Assembly: GCF_010731735.1 (NCBI RefSeq)
Contig: NZ_AP022588.1
Coordinates: 2,914,001 to 2,978,000, forward strand
Length of the DNA stretch: 64,000 nt
Origin: Mycolicibacterium sediminis
GTDB taxonomy: Bacteria; Actinomycetota; Actinomycetes; Mycobacteriales; Mycobacteriaceae
Direction: 5' to 3'
A model generated the notes under the pieces. The model searched no databases, was not told the origin of the DNA, and saw only the letters and a program-made list of their open reading frames with translations. The translations under genes were made by a program, and so were the position numbers. This document shows positions 62,268 to 64,000 of this stretch, one piece after another. Numbering within the stretch: position 1 is the first letter of the stretch; each line of letters starts with the position of its first letter.

Positions 62268-64000
62268 CTAATCGAGGTCGAGAGCGGCGGTGTCGACGCG
62301 GGACGCGACGTCGGCCATCCACGTGCGCCGGCCCTCGGGCGGCCCGCCGAACAGGGTGTGGTGCAACTTCGGATCGCCATCGTCGAGATGCACCCGAATC
62401 ACGGTGCGGCGCTCGGGATCCAGCACGGTGTTCCAGAAGTCGTCCGCGTCCATCTCGCCGAGACCCTTGTTGCGCTGCACCTCCACCTTGCGCTTCGAAG
62501 TGGCCTTCATCTGGGCCACGGCGGCATCGCGCTCGGACTCGTCCTGACAGTAGATCCGCTGCTGACCGTCCTTGACCACGAACAGCGGTGGCAGGGTCAC
62601 GTAGACCATCCCGGCCTTGACGAGGGGTCGGTAGAAGTCGAGGAACATCGAGATGAGGCTCGAGTTGATGTTGCCGCCGTCGGGGTCGGCGTCAGAGGCG
62701 AACAGGATCCGGTCGTACCGGCAGGACTCCGGATCGCAGTTGTCGCGCACTCCGCAGCCCAGGATGCGTTCGATCGAGTCGAACTCGTCCTTGACCCGCG
62801 CTTTGTTGACGGTGAAGCCATAGACGTTGGGCGGCTTGCCCTTCAGCGGGAAGGCGGCCTGGAAGGTGGCGTCGCGCGCCGCCTTGATCGTGCCCAGCGC
62901 CGAGTCGCCCTCGCACAGGAACAGCTCGGCACCCGAACCGCGGCCGCTCTCCCGGCTGGGCAGCAGCTTGGGAGGCAGCGACAGATTGGTCCCGAGCCCC
63001 TTGGCCTTGGACGCCGCCCGGGAACGGGCCTTGGCGCCCTCGGCGCTGCGCCGCGCCCGTGCCGACTCCAGAGCCATCTTGGTCCACGTCGACACGGTCT
63101 CGGAGTTGCCGGGGTTGGCCGCCCAGATGGTGACGCTGCGCGCGACGTCCGGAGCCATCGCGACGTTCAACGACCGCGACGACACCGCGGTCTTGGCCTG
63201 TGAGTCCCAGGACACGTCGGGTGCCCGGGTGTCCACCGCGAGCGCGGTCACGGCCGCGAAGTCCTGAGCCTCCGGACCGTCCTCGCCCTTGGCCAGCCCG
63301 AGGTCGCGTATTCGGGACGCGCGGTCGGCGAGCGCCTCGGACAGGCCCTTCACGGCCGCGGTCAGATGCGATCCGCCGCCGGGGGTGCGCACGGTGTTGC
63401 AGAACGCGGCGACGGTGGCCGGCTCGGCGGGGCCTGCGGTCAGGGACCAGCGGAACGGCGTGGGCCCGCGGCCGGTGGTGTACTCGCCGCGGCCCTCCAC
63501 CACCGCACGCACGCCGGGCACGGGGGTGCCCGCGGCGACGCACATGAGATCCAGCAGTGTCTCGCTGCCCCAGGGGCCGCCGAACGGTTCGAGCAGCTCG
63601 GGCCGGACCGCGTCGCCGGGCCAGCCCTCGTCGGCGACGACGAGGTGCACCCCGGGGGACATCCGTGCCGCCGCGTGCGCCCGCAGGAGCACCTCGTTGA
63701 CGTCGACCGTCGAGTCCGGCACCACGGCCGCGTCGAACAGGATGCGCACGGTCGTGCCGTGCGCGTCGGGTTGGCGTTTGCCGGACCCGCGCAACTTCTG
63801 GGTGTCGGCGCGGGTGAACGGCGCGTCGGCGTCGAAGTCCTTGCCGTCGAATACCCCGGGGTAGCCGCCGCCGAAGCTCTGCAGGTAGGTCTTCCCGGCC
63901 CGGCGCACCGTCACGTCGGTGCGCGCGGAGATGAAGACCGCCGCCGCGGCGCCGATCCCGTTGAGACCGGCGCCCGTGCTGGTCGCGTCGGCGTGAGCGT
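62268..64000 (-). CDS. topoN: Atypical type II topoisomerase subunit B (TopoN-like), 5' end cut by window edge
   Basis: The frame is open across the right edge, so the GTG at 63914 is not the start. The visible first residues GLNGIGAAAAVFISARTD correspond to the GHKL ATPase domain of GyrB. The TOPRIM domain is clear: LFLCEGDSALGTIKAARD (catalytic Glu), and SDADPDGGNINSS (metal-binding DxD). The C-terminal QRNKGLGEMDADDFWNTVLD matches GyrB. It ends 9 bp before topoM, so the two are co-transcribed. The ATP-binding N-terminus lies outside the window. Confidence 0.85.
   Translation of the reverse strand, partial: AHADATSTGAGLNGIGAAAAVFISARTDVTVRRAGKTYLQSFGGGYPGVFDGKDFDADAPFTRADTQKLRGSGKRQPDAHGTTVRILFDAAVVPDSTVDVNEVLLRAHAAARMSPGVHLVVADEGWPGDAVRPELLEPFGGPWGSETLLDLMCVAAGTPVPGVRAVVEGRGEYTTGRGPTPFRWSLTAGPAEPATVAAFCNTVRTPGGGSHLTAAVKGLSEALADRASRIRDLGLAKGEDGPEAQDFAAVTALAVDTRAPDVSWDSQAKTAVSSRSLNVAMAPDVARSVTIWAANPGNSETVSTWTKMALESARARRSAEGAKARSRAASKAKGLGTNLSLPPKLLPSRESGRGSGAELFLCEGDSALGTIKAARDATFQAAFPLKGKPPNVYGFTVNKARVKDEFDSIERILGCGVRDNCDPESCRYDRILFASDADPDGGNINSSLISMFLDFYRPLVKAGMVYVTLPPLFVVKDGQQRIYCQDESERDAAVAQMKATSKRKVEVQRNKGLGEMDADDFWNTVLDPERRTVIRVHLDDGDPKLHHTLFGGPPEGRRTWMADVASRVDTAALDLD

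Noticed and set aside
60969..63203. Long plus-strand open frame of 744 codons opposite topoM/topoN
   Set aside because: It is the antisense shadow of two clear topoisomerase genes; composition is Val/Gly/His-rich without any domain.
1..64000. CRISPR array
   Set aside because: No regularly spaced 25-40-bp repeats with variable spacers were found, and no Cas protein is present.

Overview
The window is high-GC actinobacterial DNA that fits a rapidly growing mycobacterium (Mycolicibacterium-like). It has an MmpS/MmpL pair, a DUF222/HNH (13E12-type) gene, several F420-type oxidoreductases, an EthR-like regulator next to a Baeyer-Villiger monooxygenase, and at the right edge a gyrase-like gene pair of the TopoN/TopoM kind known from M. 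smegmatis. All assignments come from reading translated sequence by eye; no database search was run.

Layout. (1) 1-33.0 kb is an integrated, probably mobilisable element. Its left end carries an integrase (cut by the window edge), an excisionase and a Rep-like winged-helix protein, followed by 11-bp iteron-like repeats and a ribbon-helix-helix-like protein. Next come a three-gene operon with type VII secretion-like features, flanked by a paralogue of its last gene, a MobF (TrwC/TraA-type) relaxase-helicase and its likely accessory protein. The cargo follows: an NBR1-FW-domain protein, a two-TM peptide and a divergent GIY-YIG nuclease. After these lies a tight six-gene operon of about 16 kb: SNF2-like helicase with DUF3883-like nuclease end, DUF1156-type DNA methylase, DUF499-type ATPase, NERD-helicase, an RNase Z-like MBL protein that has lost every metal ligand, and a sacsin-type ATPase with DUF3883 end. 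I read this operon as a candidate anti-phage (modification-linked) defence system. The element ends at a 48-bp copy of a tRNA-Met(CAT) 3' end followed by a terminator.

(2) 33.0-46.66 kb is a second island bounded by another identical 48-bp tRNA 3' copy. It holds an acyl-CoA ligase, an alcohol dehydrogenase, a Baeyer-Villiger monooxygenase and an EthR-like repressor (likely ketone or alcohol catabolism), a truncated GTP cyclohydrolase II, an mmpS-mmpL operon with two exported proteins and a divergent TetR regulator with a clear operator, and a decayed IS256-family transposase. Repeats around the two tRNA copies suggest two elements stacked at one tRNA site.

(3) 46.7-64 kb looks like ordinary chromosome: decayed DUF488 and sulfite-oxidase-like remnants, an FdhF/YdeP-like molybdoenzyme, small exported and redox proteins, a tartrate dehydrogenase-like enzyme, two LLM-type oxidoreductases, an F420-reductase-like protein with a MarR regulator, a spermidine-synthase-like protein, a MerR regulator, a beta-lactamase-fold lipoprotein, the DUF222/HNH gene and the TopoN/TopoM pair.

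The strongest novelty candidate is the six-gene operon, with three separate predicted PD-(D/E)xK nuclease sites and a catalytically dead RNase Z paralogue inside it, carried on a relaxase-bearing tRNA-integrated element.
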